A stretch of 64,000 nucleotides of DNA, taken from Burkholderiaceae bacterium (GTDB lineage Bacteria; Pseudomonadota; Gammaproteobacteria; Burkholderiales; Burkholderiaceae_B). The position numbers and the translations under genes were made by a program. Below are positions 1-8,197 of this stretch, piece by piece (positions within the stretch are counted from its first letter, which is position 1; each line of letters begins with the position of its first letter). The notes under the pieces are model-generated. The model was given only the letters and a program-made list of their open reading frames with translations, had not been told where the DNA came from and did not search any database. The stretch spans positions 1-64,000 of the forward strand of contig JANQYI010000012.1 in the NCBI GenBank assembly GCA_030728985.1. The letters are read 5' to 3'.

Positions 1-413
1 GATATTGGTGATGCAAATTAAATTATTAATGACTTTTACGGCAGATGCGCTACCGACATCACCGCAATGATTGTGCGGCTATATTGGTTGCAACTGGGGA
101 GGTGTTTAATGCGGGCACGAAATTTGGTCTCGATCCCCGCGTCATGCAGCAAATTGTGAGCGCATCGAGTGGCGACAGCTTTATGTCAAGCATTGTCTGG
201 CCCAAAGCCATCATCCCAGAAACTTGGGATTTTGGTTTTACTACTCAACTCATGAAAAAAGACGTCGATATTGGCATGTCTATTCTTCAGGCAATGGGAA
301 TGAAAGCCACTGTTTCATCAGAAAGTGCTGCTGTTTGGAGTGATGCCTTGAGTATGATGGGTTCAAATACTGATATGACAGAGATTGTGAAGTTTCTCAG
401 AAAATCAGATTGA
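1..413 (+). pseudogene. Decayed 3-hydroxyisobutyrate dehydrogenase-like gene, 3' part
   Basis: The open part (from about 75) encodes the C-terminal helical domain of the beta-hydroxyacid dehydrogenase family (3-hydroxyisobutyrate or tartronate semialdehyde reductases): a stretch like EVFNAGTKFGLDP, then SASSGDSF and the FTTQLMKKDVDIG helix, ending at 413. Upstream, family-like sequence is spread over three frames: KLL in frame 2, then NDFYG and ATDITAM in frame 1, then AAILVATGEV in frame 3. That implies at least two frameshifts within the first 80 bases. The NAD-binding Rossmann domain would lie left of the window. I infer a pseudogene; two sequencing errors close together are the alternative. 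Confidence 0.6.
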
Positions 414-449
414 ATAGTATTTAAATTGATAAAAATTTTTGCGGTTTAG

Positions 450-2435
450 TTAAATACTGTGACCAGCTTGATGGCCATCTGACGTCGCCGCAATCATATC
501 TCTGGGTGATTTGCAGTCACCGATTAAATAAACTTCGATACCATGCTGCTTGAGAGGCAATGCGAGTTCATCATTACGTTTTCGAGGTGTGGAGTAGGTG
601 ACCAAGGCAACGTTTTTGATTTGATACTGTTCGTGCGTGATGGCATGCTGCCAGGTAAGGATGCCGTTTTCAACATCATCAGTCCATACAGGAACAGCGA
701 GCAATTGAATTCCAATTTTTTTAGAATACAAACGACGAAGAACGCCTTGACGTGTTACGACAGCCATATCGTCTGCTAGAGAATGTCGAGGCGTCAAAAT
801 CACAACATGCTCAAAAAGTTCATTGAGTCGCTCAGCCATCGCATACGTCCCCTCGGTGTGATCCATATCAAAAATCACTGCGGTACCAGGCTGTTTAAAA
901 GTAACGTCCTTCAGTCCTAACATGGTCTCTCTGAGATCGAGCACGAGCCCTTCATCCCTAACGCTGACAGGCAGCCACGAAGGAGCAATCATTGTGGAGC
1001 CAGTCGCTAAAACAACGACGTCAGGCTCCAGGTTTACAACGTCAGCAACGCTTACGTGTCGCCCTAGTTCGATTTTTGCACCTCCTCGCATGGCAGCGAC
1101 TGTTTGATAGTCGTAGATGCTGCTGACTTCTTCGCCACCTGGAAAGTGGGAGCGAAGCCAGGCTTTGCCACCGATTTGACTTCCTGAGCCTATAACGGTC
1201 ACTCGATGACCTCTGGCCGCAGCGGTCCAGGCCGCTTCCATGCCGGCAATCCCTGCGCCCACGATGACAACTCGTTTGCTATTCGGGGTGGGATTCGGCC
1301 AGTAATCCACTTCATCAGACTTTCGAACTCTAGGATTGTTGACGCAGGCTAGGGGTTCATGCCTAGAAATAATAGTGTCCCAGCAGGTATTGCAAGCGAG
1401 ACAGTAACGAATTTCGTTGATGCGGGATTGAGCAACCTTGAGTGGCCAAGCGGGATCTGCAATTAAGGCGCGACCCATGCCGATTAACTCCGCTTCTTGA
1501 TTTTCTAGAATAGCTTCTGCTTCAGCCGGATCACTGATCCGACCAAGAGACATAATGGGGATGTTAGGAATTGTTTGACGTAATTTTTTAATCAGATCTC
1601 TGTAGGGTGTGCGAGATCCAAACCGATCTGGAATATGCATCTCTAGAGAAAATGCGTGCGTGCCTTGAGCAAAACACACGTAATTGACCTGATTAGATTC
1701 AGTCAGTATGCGTGCAATGATTTCAGCTTGATCTGGACCAATGCCGTCTGGTAAACCATCGTCGCCTGGTAGCTTGAGTCCGATGATAAAAGCCGAGCCG
1801 CATTTTTCGCGAATCGACGCTACGATATTGTTAACGAATCGGCAGCGGTTGATCCAGCTCCCACCATAATTGTCTTCTCTGATATTGGATTGGGGCGATA
1901 AAAACTGATGAAATAAATGACCGTGTCCGCATGACAGCTCAACACCACTAAAGCCATAGGTCTGCAGACGTGCTGCGTTATCTGAAAAGTCACTGACAAG
2001 TTGCTCAATTTCTTCAATGCTTAAGGCGCGAGGTACGGACCAGCTCATATCATCCGGTAGTACAGAGGGTGCGATTGCGTTTAGATGTCTACCAGCGTGA
2101 TGCCTTGCTCGCCCAGGGTCTTGTATCTGTCCTAGTAGTCTACAGTCATGTTGTTCGACTGCTTGAGCCATGCGCATGAGGCCTTCAGCGTTGTCAGGGT
2201 TAAAGACATGTGTTTTAGTTGGAACAGCCTGCATAGGTGACATCGAGAGTGGCTCAGTAATCACCATGGCCGCGCCTCCGCGCGCACGACTCTCAAAATA
2301 TGCTATTTGCTCTTCGGCGACTGCTCCATTTCGGACAGTGAGTGTTGTCATTGATGCATGCACAATTCGGTTGCGCAGTGTTTTTCCGGCGAGATCAAAG
2401 GGCGTAAATAAGAGGGAGGGCGTGGCAGGAATCAT
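450..2435 (-). CDS. Trimethylamine-dehydrogenase-like FMN/4Fe-4S/FAD oxidoreductase
   Basis: About 661 residues with the layout of the 2,4-dienoyl-CoA reductase / trimethylamine dehydrogenase family: an N-terminal FMN TIM barrel (LFTPFDLAGKTLRNRIV start, SCGHGHLFHQFLSP active-site strand), a cysteine cluster around residue 350, and a C-terminal FAD/NAD-type domain with VVIVGAGIAGMEAAW. The cysteine spacing C-x2-C-x2-C-x12-C fits trimethylamine dehydrogenase better than dienoyl-CoA reductase. The cysteine that holds FMN covalently in trimethylamine dehydrogenase is absent (HASMTT at that place). Relatives demethylate secondary or tertiary amines and pass electrons to ETF, and an EtfBA-like pair lies 5 kb away. 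The ATG at 2435 is chosen over the TTG at 2438. A 32-bp tandem duplication covers the start. Confidence 0.8.
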   Translation of the reverse strand: MIPATPSLLFTPFDLAGKTLRNRIVHASMTTLTVRNGAVAEEQIAYFESRARGGAAMVITEPLSMSPMQAVPTKTHVFNPDNAEGLMRMAQAVEQHDCRLLGQIQDPGRARHHAGRHLNAIAPSVLPDDMSWSVPRALSIEEIEQLVSDFSDNAARLQTYGFSGVELSCGHGHLFHQFLSPQSNIREDNYGGSWINRCRFVNNIVASIREKCGSAFIIGLKLPGDDGLPDGIGPDQAEIIARILTESNQVNYVCFAQGTHAFSLEMHIPDRFGSRTPYRDLIKKLRQTIPNIPIMSLGRISDPAEAEAILENQEAELIGMGRALIADPAWPLKVAQSRINEIRYCLACNTCWDTIISRHEPLACVNNPRVRKSDEVDYWPNPTPNSKRVVIVGAGIAGMEAAWTAAARGHRVTVIGSGSQIGGKAWLRSHFPGGEEVSSIYDYQTVAAMRGGAKIELGRHVSVADVVNLEPDVVVLATGSTMIAPSWLPVSVRDEGLVLDLRETMLGLKDVTFKQPGTAVIFDMDHTEGTYAMAERLNELFEHVVILTPRHSLADDMAVVTRQGVLRRLYSKKIGIQLLAVPVWTDDVENGILTWQHAITHEQYQIKNVALVTYSTPRKRNDELALPLKQHGIEVYLIGDCKSPRDMIAATSDGHQAGHSI

Positions 2436-2472
2436 CAATTTAAGAGGGAGGGCGTGGCAGGAATCATCAATT
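2409..2472. repeat. Perfect 32-bp tandem duplication over a start codon
   Basis: Two identical, directly adjacent 32-bp copies occupy 2409-2440 and 2441-2472. Each contains, on the minus strand, ATG plus the first codons of the amine-dehydrogenase-like gene. The unit is not a multiple of three, so the upstream copy opens a ten-codon reading frame that ends in TGA overlapping the true ATG (TGATG). Confidence 0.95.
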
Positions 2473-2615
2473 GCTTTAATTATTATTCATTGACAGAAGT
2501 ATATCTAATCAATATATTAAATAAAAGAAAACTAGCACATGCGTGTTGTTTAGCATTCATACTGCATTCAATAGTCGCTTGTATACGAATAAATAACAAT
2601 ATCGGAGACTTTAAT

Positions 2616-3602
2616 ATGAAATTTGGCGTATCACGTCGTTTAGCTTTAGCGCTTGGAATGGTTGCGCTCACTTCAGTCATGACGGTCGACTCAGTATTCG
2701 CGCAGGACTATCCAAATAAACCAATTAAATTGATTGTCCCTTACGGGCCGGGTGGGGGAGTTGATATCGTGGCTCGAACCCTGGGTGATTACATATCAAC
2801 CAAACTCGGCAAACTTGTCATAGTTGAAAATCGTGTAGGGGCGGGTAGTAATGTTGGATCTACTTTTGTTGCCAAGTCCGATCCTGATGGGTACACGCTG
2901 TTATTGGGCTCTAATGCAAATGCTGTGAACAAAAGCTTGTATCCAAACCCTGGTTATGATGCTTCCAAAGACCTTACTCCGGTTGTATTGGTGGGGCAAG
3001 TGCCAATGGTTCTACTTGCAGCGCCTACAGTATCAGCAAAAAACATAGCTGAACTTTTGGCGCAGTCAAAAGCTAAGCCTGGAAGTTTTAATGTGGGATC
3101 TGGCGGAAGTGGTACCGCTGAGCACTTGTCATTTGAGTTATTCAAAAGACAAACTGGAATGGAGGGCGTTCATATTCCCTATAAGGGCGGTGGAGCAGTG
3201 TACACAGACCTAATAGGTGGGCAGATCCAGTTATTTTTTAATAATCAGCTTGGCGCAACTCCTCATATCCGCTCTGGTAAATTGCGTGCCCTTGGTATCA
3301 CGAGTCCGACACGATCCGTTGCTTTGCCTGATGTCCCTACGTTTGCCGAACAAGGTTTGCCTGAGTTCAAGGTTTTCGTATGGTGGGGTGTGATCGGTCC
3401 ATCTGGCATTCCTAAAAATATCGTGACGCAAATCAACGCGCTTTTTAATCAGGCTATTTCATCGCCTGAAGTCTCCAAACGCTTGGAATCTATGGGTGCA
3501 CAACCTAAAGGCGGGACGTCAGAGATGTTTTCGAATTTTTTCAACGCTGAAATAAAGACTTGGGCTGAAGTCATCAAGCTTGCAAACATTAAGCTCGAAT
3601 GA
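2616..3602 (+). CDS. Bug/TctC-family periplasmic solute-binding protein
   Basis: A 328-residue tripartite tricarboxylate receptor. An N-terminal signal peptide ends at about VFAQ-DYPNKPI. The family hallmark PIKLIVPYGPGGGVD follows, then VVENRVGAGSNVG and DGYTLL. Bug proteins capture carboxylates or other small organics in the periplasm and normally hand them to TctA/TctB membrane proteins. The ATG at 2616 has GGAG eight bases upstream and places the signal peptide at the terminus; an in-frame extension to 2454 is open but has no ribosome site. It is divergent from the amine-dehydrogenase-like gene and is followed by two more Bug genes. The ligand is unknown. Confidence 0.9.
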   Translation: MKFGVSRRLALALGMVALTSVMTVDSVFAQDYPNKPIKLIVPYGPGGGVDIVARTLGDYISTKLGKLVIVENRVGAGSNVGSTFVAKSDPDGYTLLLGSNANAVNKSLYPNPGYDASKDLTPVVLVGQVPMVLLAAPTVSAKNIAELLAQSKAKPGSFNVGSGGSGTAEHLSFELFKRQTGMEGVHIPYKGGGAVYTDLIGGQIQLFFNNQLGATPHIRSGKLRALGITSPTRSVALPDVPTFAEQGLPEFKVFVWWGVIGPSGIPKNIVTQINALFNQAISSPEVSKRLESMGAQPKGGTSEMFSNFFNAEIKTWAEVIKLANIKLE

Positions 3603-3689
3603 TTTAGTTTGTAAATGATTTTTACTTTTAGACTATCTTTTTATTTTCATCTTTATCTAATACAGTTGTTGAAATTTTTAGCTGGAACT

Positions 3690-3740
3690 TTGGAAGATAG
3701 TTGCTAAAGTAGGTCATCGACCTTAGAGAGCTATCTTCAA
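3690..3740. promoter_or_regulatory. Nested inverted repeat upstream of second Bug gene
   Basis: Outer arms GAAGATAG (3693-3700) and CTATCTTC (3731-3738) enclose an inner hairpin with CTAA/TTAG and GGTC-ATC-GACC (3704-3726). It ends 31 bases before the next start codon and has no T-run after it, so it is not a simple terminator. It could be an operator or a structured mRNA leader that sets expression of the downstream receptor genes. Confidence 0.5.
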
Positions 3741-3770
3741 ATATAAAAATCTATTTAGGAGACATAAATA

Positions 3771-4757
3771 ATGGTAAATGTAATCTCTTTAATTAAATCC
3801 AAGACAGTCATTGCTTTTGCACTTGCAGTCTTAAGTCCTTTTGTGACGAATGCTCAGGGGACCTACCCTGATCGAACAATAAGAATGGTCGTTCCTTACA
3901 ATGCGGGTGGAGGTACCGATGTGTTGGCGCGATCAGTAGCAGCAGCTACCAGCAAAATTCTTAATCAGTCGGTCGTAGTGGAAAACCGTGCTGGTGCGAG
4001 TGGAATGATCGGCTCAGACTATGTTGCAAAATCTAAACCTGATGGTTATACCTTGCTGATGACGGCGGCGGATACTCATTCGGTTAACCCGCACGTATAC
4101 CCTAAGATTTCTTATGATGCACGTAAAGATTTTATTCCTATTGCGCAGGTGGGTTTGTTGCCATATGCGTTAGTCATCAACCCCAAGATTAAGGCTAATA
4201 ATGTTCAAGAGTTCATTGCCCTGGCTAAAAGTCAGCCTGGTAAATTGACGTATGCCTCTTGGGGGGTTGGCAGTTCTAGTCAAGTCGCGATGGAAATGTT
4301 GATCGTGATGCAAAAGCTAAACATTCTTCACGTCCCTTTTACGGGCGCTGCCCCGGCAATGACTGCAGTTCTGGGTGGTCAAGTGGATGCAATGTTTGTG
4401 CCATTGAGTTTAGCTGTCCCGAATGCTCAGGCTGGGAAAGTCAAAATTCTGGGTCTTGGTGCTCCTAAGAGATTTTCAGATGCACCGAATGTTCCTACTC
4501 TCGTTGAGCAAGGGGTTGATCTAAACACTTCTCCCTGGATCGGCATTTTAGGTCCAGCAAAGATGTCGCCCGCAGCTGCGCAGACGTTTGCAAAAGCCTT
4601 AATACAGGCTGCCAAGGAGCCTGGTCTTCAAGAAGCACTAACTAAAGGTGGTTTGATTATTGAGATCCTCGATCCTAAGCAGTTCGGTCAGTTTTTGATC
4701 ACTGAGTTCGACCGATGGGGGGCGACAGTCAAGGCGGCGGGTATTAAAGCCGACTAA
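3771..4757 (+). CDS. Bug/TctC-family periplasmic solute-binding protein
   Basis: 328 residues. The signal peptide ends near TNAQG, followed by YPDRTIRMVVPYNAGGGTD and VVENRAGASGMIGSD, the Bug-family signature blocks. AGGAG lies nine bases before the ATG. It shares the GAAPAMTAVLGGQVD block with the next gene, so these two are the closest pair of the three tandem receptors. No TctA/TctB accompanies them, so they must use a transporter encoded elsewhere or act in sensing. Ligand not predictable. Confidence 0.9.
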   Translation: MVNVISLIKSKTVIAFALAVLSPFVTNAQGTYPDRTIRMVVPYNAGGGTDVLARSVAAATSKILNQSVVVENRAGASGMIGSDYVAKSKPDGYTLLMTAADTHSVNPHVYPKISYDARKDFIPIAQVGLLPYALVINPKIKANNVQEFIALAKSQPGKLTYASWGVGSSSQVAMEMLIVMQKLNILHVPFTGAAPAMTAVLGGQVDAMFVPLSLAVPNAQAGKVKILGLGAPKRFSDAPNVPTLVEQGVDLNTSPWIGILGPAKMSPAAAQTFAKALIQAAKEPGLQEALTKGGLIIEILDPKQFGQFLITEFDRWGATVKAAGIKAD

Positions 4758-4824
4758 AGGTGTCAAGGGTGCCTGCGCCTGCAGAGTTGTGCTCGCATTT
4801 TGAGAAAATAAAAGGGAGAGTATT

Positions 4825-5805
4825 TTGAACGTTTTCAGACTTTGGGCAAGACATTTACTGCAAGCTATTTTGCTTGTTTTAGCGACGGGAATCAGTAATC
4901 TTGCTTTTGCAAGCTTTCCTGATAAACCGATCCGAATGATTATTCCATGGCCTCCTGGGGGTGGCTCAGACGTTTTGGGTCGCATCGTTGCTAAATACAT
5001 GTCTGATGTTTTGGGACAGCCTGTTGTCGTTGAAAATCGAGCTGGAGCCACAGGTCTGATCGGTACGGACGCGTTAGTGAAATCGGCGCCAGATGGTTAC
5101 ACCATTGTTTTCATCGCAGACTCATATATTGTGAGTCCCTTAGTTTCACCCAAAACAGCGCGTTACGATGTAAATAAAGATTTTACAAATATCGGCATGG
5201 TTGGGTTTTTCCCTTTTGTTCTGGTTGTGAATGCCCAAAATAATCCAGGAGACTTAAAACAGTTTATTCAAAAGGGAAAAAATCCCGCTTCAAAGATGAC
5301 TTACTCATCATGGGGGATCGGTAGTTCAAGTCATCTCGCAACTGAAATGTTCTTGGCCCAGACGGGTAGCAAGATGTTGCATGTGCCTTTTCAGGGTGCA
5401 GCACCCGCTATGACGGCTGTACTGGGAGGGCAAGTTGATTCAGTTTTTGTCCCTGCTGTGGTTGCTTTGCCTCATCACAACTCTGGACGCGCAAAGATTC
5501 TTGGTGTTTCTAGTCAAAACAGACTTGCTGCTGCACCTCAGCTCATGACAATGGCTGAGCAGGGCGTTCGATCCTGGATTTCGTGGATGGGTGTATTGGG
5601 GCCTGCGAAAATTCCTGCTGACCGTGCAGACAAACTGACAGCAGCGCTTAAGGCTGTCATTGAAAATCCAAAGGTACGCGAAGAGTTGACTAAAGGTGGT
5701 TTAGATCCAAATTTTATGAATCAAAAACAATTGACTGATTTTGTTCGCTCTGAGAATGTTCGAGTAGGAGATATCGTTAAAAACGCGAAAATCTCCGTAG
5801 ATTAA
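4825..5805 (+). CDS. Bug/TctC-family periplasmic solute-binding protein, TTG start
   Basis: 326 residues. The start is read as TTG at 4825 because GGGAGAG lies just upstream and the hydrophobic signal sequence begins there; no ATG is suitably placed. Family blocks: FPDKPIRMIIPWPPGGGSD, VVENRAGATGLIGTD, and GAAPAMTAVLGGQVD shared with the preceding gene. It is third and last in the tandem set, and a strong intrinsic terminator follows at 5837. Confidence 0.88.
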   Translation: MNVFRLWARHLLQAILLVLATGISNLAFASFPDKPIRMIIPWPPGGGSDVLGRIVAKYMSDVLGQPVVVENRAGATGLIGTDALVKSAPDGYTIVFIADSYIVSPLVSPKTARYDVNKDFTNIGMVGFFPFVLVVNAQNNPGDLKQFIQKGKNPASKMTYSSWGIGSSSHLATEMFLAQTGSKMLHVPFQGAAPAMTAVLGGQVDSVFVPAVVALPHHNSGRAKILGVSSQNRLAAAPQLMTMAEQGVRSWISWMGVLGPAKIPADRADKLTAALKAVIENPKVREELTKGGLDPNFMNQKQLTDFVRSENVRVGDIVKNAKISVD

Positions 5806-5836
5806 AGTAAATATTAAAGGTTATTCAGTAAATTAT

Positions 5837-5864
5837 TCGGATGAGAAATCATCCGATTTTTTTT
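5837..5864 (+). terminator. Rho-independent terminator after Bug receptor cluster
   Basis: Stem CGGATGA / TCATCCG (5838-5844 and 5849-5855), closed by a T-A pair, with a GAAA tetraloop and eight T residues (5857-5864). It ends transcription of the receptor genes and separates them from the FAD oxidoreductase operon starting at 5987. Confidence 0.92.
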
Positions 5865-5986
5865 AGCGTGAGTGATGAAACAATAAAATTGAAAAGTCTA
5901 TTCAAGGCTAAAGTGTTTTTCTTGCTGCTGAATAGAATCAAAATAAAGCATACCCATGACAATCCTAGAGAAAGACTGAACATTCC

Positions 5987-7360
5987 ATGCAAAAAGAATT
6001 AGATCTGATCATTGTTGGTGGTGGTTTAGCTGGATTTTCAGCAGCGTTAGAGGCAGGTCAAGCGGGACGAGAGGTATTGCTTCTTGAGAAAATGCCTGAA
6101 ACAGGGGGGTCTTCAGCGATGAGTGGGGGCTGTCTGGCTTTTGCCGGAACGGATTTACAAAAAGCACAGGGTGTGAATGATTCAGATGCGCTCTTGTTCG
6201 AGGATTTGAGAGAAGTCGGTAAATTTGAAAACGATGAATCACTTGTAGAGTGCTACGTCACGCATCAACTCGAGACATACGAATGGCTCAAGAAAGCAGG
6301 TGTCAAGTTTTCATCTCTCATCGAGACTTCGTCTGGTCAATCGGTTCCTCGAGTGCACAACGTTGATCCAGCCGACACTGTTAGAGCGGTAGCAGCGCGT
6401 GCGCTTGAAACAGGAAACGTAAAGGTTTTAACAGGTGCTGCAGCACAGCGTTTGATCGTGAATGCTCAGGGACGTGTGAGCGGAGTGACATTTATTCACA
6501 AGCAAAATGAACAGTCTATTGAGAGCCGCTGTGGTGTGCTGTTAGCAAGCGGTGGTTTTTGTAAAAACCTTACGATGGTTCATCGTTATGCACCGCAGTA
6601 TGACAATGCTGTATTTATCGGCGGTGAAGGTAATGTCGGTGATGGTTTGAAAATGGCCTGGAAACTGGGTGCTGATGTGTGCGACATGGCCTACATCAAA
6701 GGGACCTTTGGTAAGCATCCCACTGACGAAACAAATCATCACAGTTGCTTGGCGGTTTACAAAGGCGCGATTGCCGTGAACCAGAATGGAAAACGGTTTG
6801 TCGACGAATCCATTTCTTATAAATTGTTAGGTGATGCCTGTATCGCTCAGCCCTATGGTGCAACTTATCAGATACTTGATCACGCCATCTTAAAAAGTGG
6901 AGATAATTTGACACGAATTTTGGACTTTGAACGTCGTCTTGAAGAAGGCCTCATGATTGAGGCGCAATCTCTGGAGGAACTCGCCATCCTGACTGAAATA
7001 CCCGCGGAGATGTTACTGGCAACAGTCGAGCGATACAACAGTTTTGTTGATGCAGGTCACGATCCTGAGTTCAATCGAAAACATCTTGTCCATCAGCATG
7101 GAAGTCTGGTCAAAATCCTACAAGCCCCTTTTTATGCCTATCCGTCAACGGCGGCAGTATTTGGTACCTATTGCGGATTGCGTGTCGACGCGAGCATGCG
7201 TGTGATAGATGTTTATGCGCAAGTCTTAGAAGGTCTCTATGCTGCGGGCGAGGTGGTGGGAGGACTGCATGGAGCTGCCTATATGACAGGCTCAGCTCTT
7301 GGTAAAGCGACTATATTTGGTCGTGTTGCTGCTCGTTCCGCTATTTCGACATTACAGTAA
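5987..7360 (+). CDS. FAD-binding fumarate-reductase/flavocytochrome-c-type oxidoreductase
   Basis: 457 residues of the FAD_binding_2 family. The N-terminal dinucleotide fold LIIVGGGLAGFSAALEA is followed by LLEKMPETGGSSAMSGG. The C-terminal FAD-closing block is EVVGGLHGAAYMTGSALGKATIFG. Relatives include fumarate reductase, tricarballylate dehydrogenase and 3-ketosteroid dehydrogenase, all of which introduce or reduce C=C bonds next to a carbonyl. It is the first gene of a likely operon with the EtfB/EtfA-like pair (6-base gap), suggesting this dehydrogenase gives its electrons to that flavoprotein. Substrate unknown. Confidence 0.82.
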   Translation: MQKELDLIIVGGGLAGFSAALEAGQAGREVLLLEKMPETGGSSAMSGGCLAFAGTDLQKAQGVNDSDALLFEDLREVGKFENDESLVECYVTHQLETYEWLKKAGVKFSSLIETSSGQSVPRVHNVDPADTVRAVAARALETGNVKVLTGAAAQRLIVNAQGRVSGVTFIHKQNEQSIESRCGVLLASGGFCKNLTMVHRYAPQYDNAVFIGGEGNVGDGLKMAWKLGADVCDMAYIKGTFGKHPTDETNHHSCLAVYKGAIAVNQNGKRFVDESISYKLLGDACIAQPYGATYQILDHAILKSGDNLTRILDFERRLEEGLMIEAQSLEELAILTEIPAEMLLATVERYNSFVDAGHDPEFNRKHLVHQHGSLVKILQAPFYAYPSTAAVFGTYCGLRVDASMRVIDVYAQVLEGLYAAGEVVGGLHGAAYMTGSALGKATIFGRVAARSAISTLQ

Positions 7361-7366
7361 ATTGTT

Positions 7367-8197
7367 ATGAAAATTGCTGTGGTGATTTCAGGTGTCGCGG
7401 ACGCTAAAAGACCGATTGAAATGCCTTCCACTCGTCAGTGGAGCGACTTAATAGCAACACCTACGACGCCGTTCAAACTGAGTCCTTTTGATGAGGCAGC
7501 ACTGGAGGTTGCTCTGAAAATGCGTGACCGCTGTTCGAGCACGACGGTTCATATCATTGTTACAGATGGTTCGCTTGATACTGCGCTAATGAGACATATC
7601 GCGTCTTACCGGCCAGACTCCTTGGTCGGACTTCGCATAGAGCCTACGCAACGCGGTGATGCGCGTTGTTTAAGTCAGCATGTGAAGCAACTGATTCCTG
7701 CAGATTTGCAAATTGACTTGTGGCTGATTGGCCGAGAGCATGGTGACATGGACGACGGTGTGGTGCCTGTGACACTGGCTGAGAGTTGGAGACTCCCATT
7801 TTTAAGTCTTGTCCTGACAGTAAAAAAAGATCTGGCGTCTGACCAAGCAGTGCTGGTAGAAAGAATGGCGAGCGATCAGATCGAGTTAGTTCAATGCCCT
7901 TTTCCGGCCCTTCTGAGTGTCAGTAATGATAAAAGTAATCGGTTGCGCCATCCTTTGATGAAAAACGTCATGTTGGCAAAACAGCAGACAATCGATGTGC
8001 ATTCACCGCAAACTCCGTTGACGGGCCCAATGCTGACGCAGGCATGTCCAGTTTCTAAGTTGGTACCGACTGACCTTGCCGCGCGAGGTCTGAAACCCTG
8101 CAAAATGATCGAGGGGAGTGTTGAGCAACAGGTGCAGGCTTTAGCGCAGCATCTTGACCGGTGGCGCCAGTCTGGAATGCAAAATGTCGATAGTTAA
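7367..8197 (+). CDS. Electron transfer flavoprotein beta-subunit-like protein
   Basis: 276 residues. EtfB/FixA features are FKLSPFDEAALEVALKMRD (family: DPFDEAALEEALRL) and the late GDMDDGVVPVTLAE block. Sequence is diverged from housekeeping EtfB: the AMP-site region is hard to recognise and the C-terminal third is unusual. It overlaps the EtfA-like start by 14 bases, so the two are translationally coupled and should form a heterodimer carrying electrons from the upstream FAD enzyme, and perhaps from the amine-dehydrogenase-like protein, to the quinone pool. Confidence 0.8.
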   Translation: MKIAVVISGVADAKRPIEMPSTRQWSDLIATPTTPFKLSPFDEAALEVALKMRDRCSSTTVHIIVTDGSLDTALMRHIASYRPDSLVGLRIEPTQRGDARCLSQHVKQLIPADLQIDLWLIGREHGDMDDGVVPVTLAESWRLPFLSLVLTVKKDLASDQAVLVERMASDQIELVQCPFPALLSVSNDKSNRLRHPLMKNVMLAKQQTIDVHSPQTPLTGPMLTQACPVSKLVPTDLAARGLKPCKMIEGSVEQQVQALAQHLDRWRQSGMQNVDS

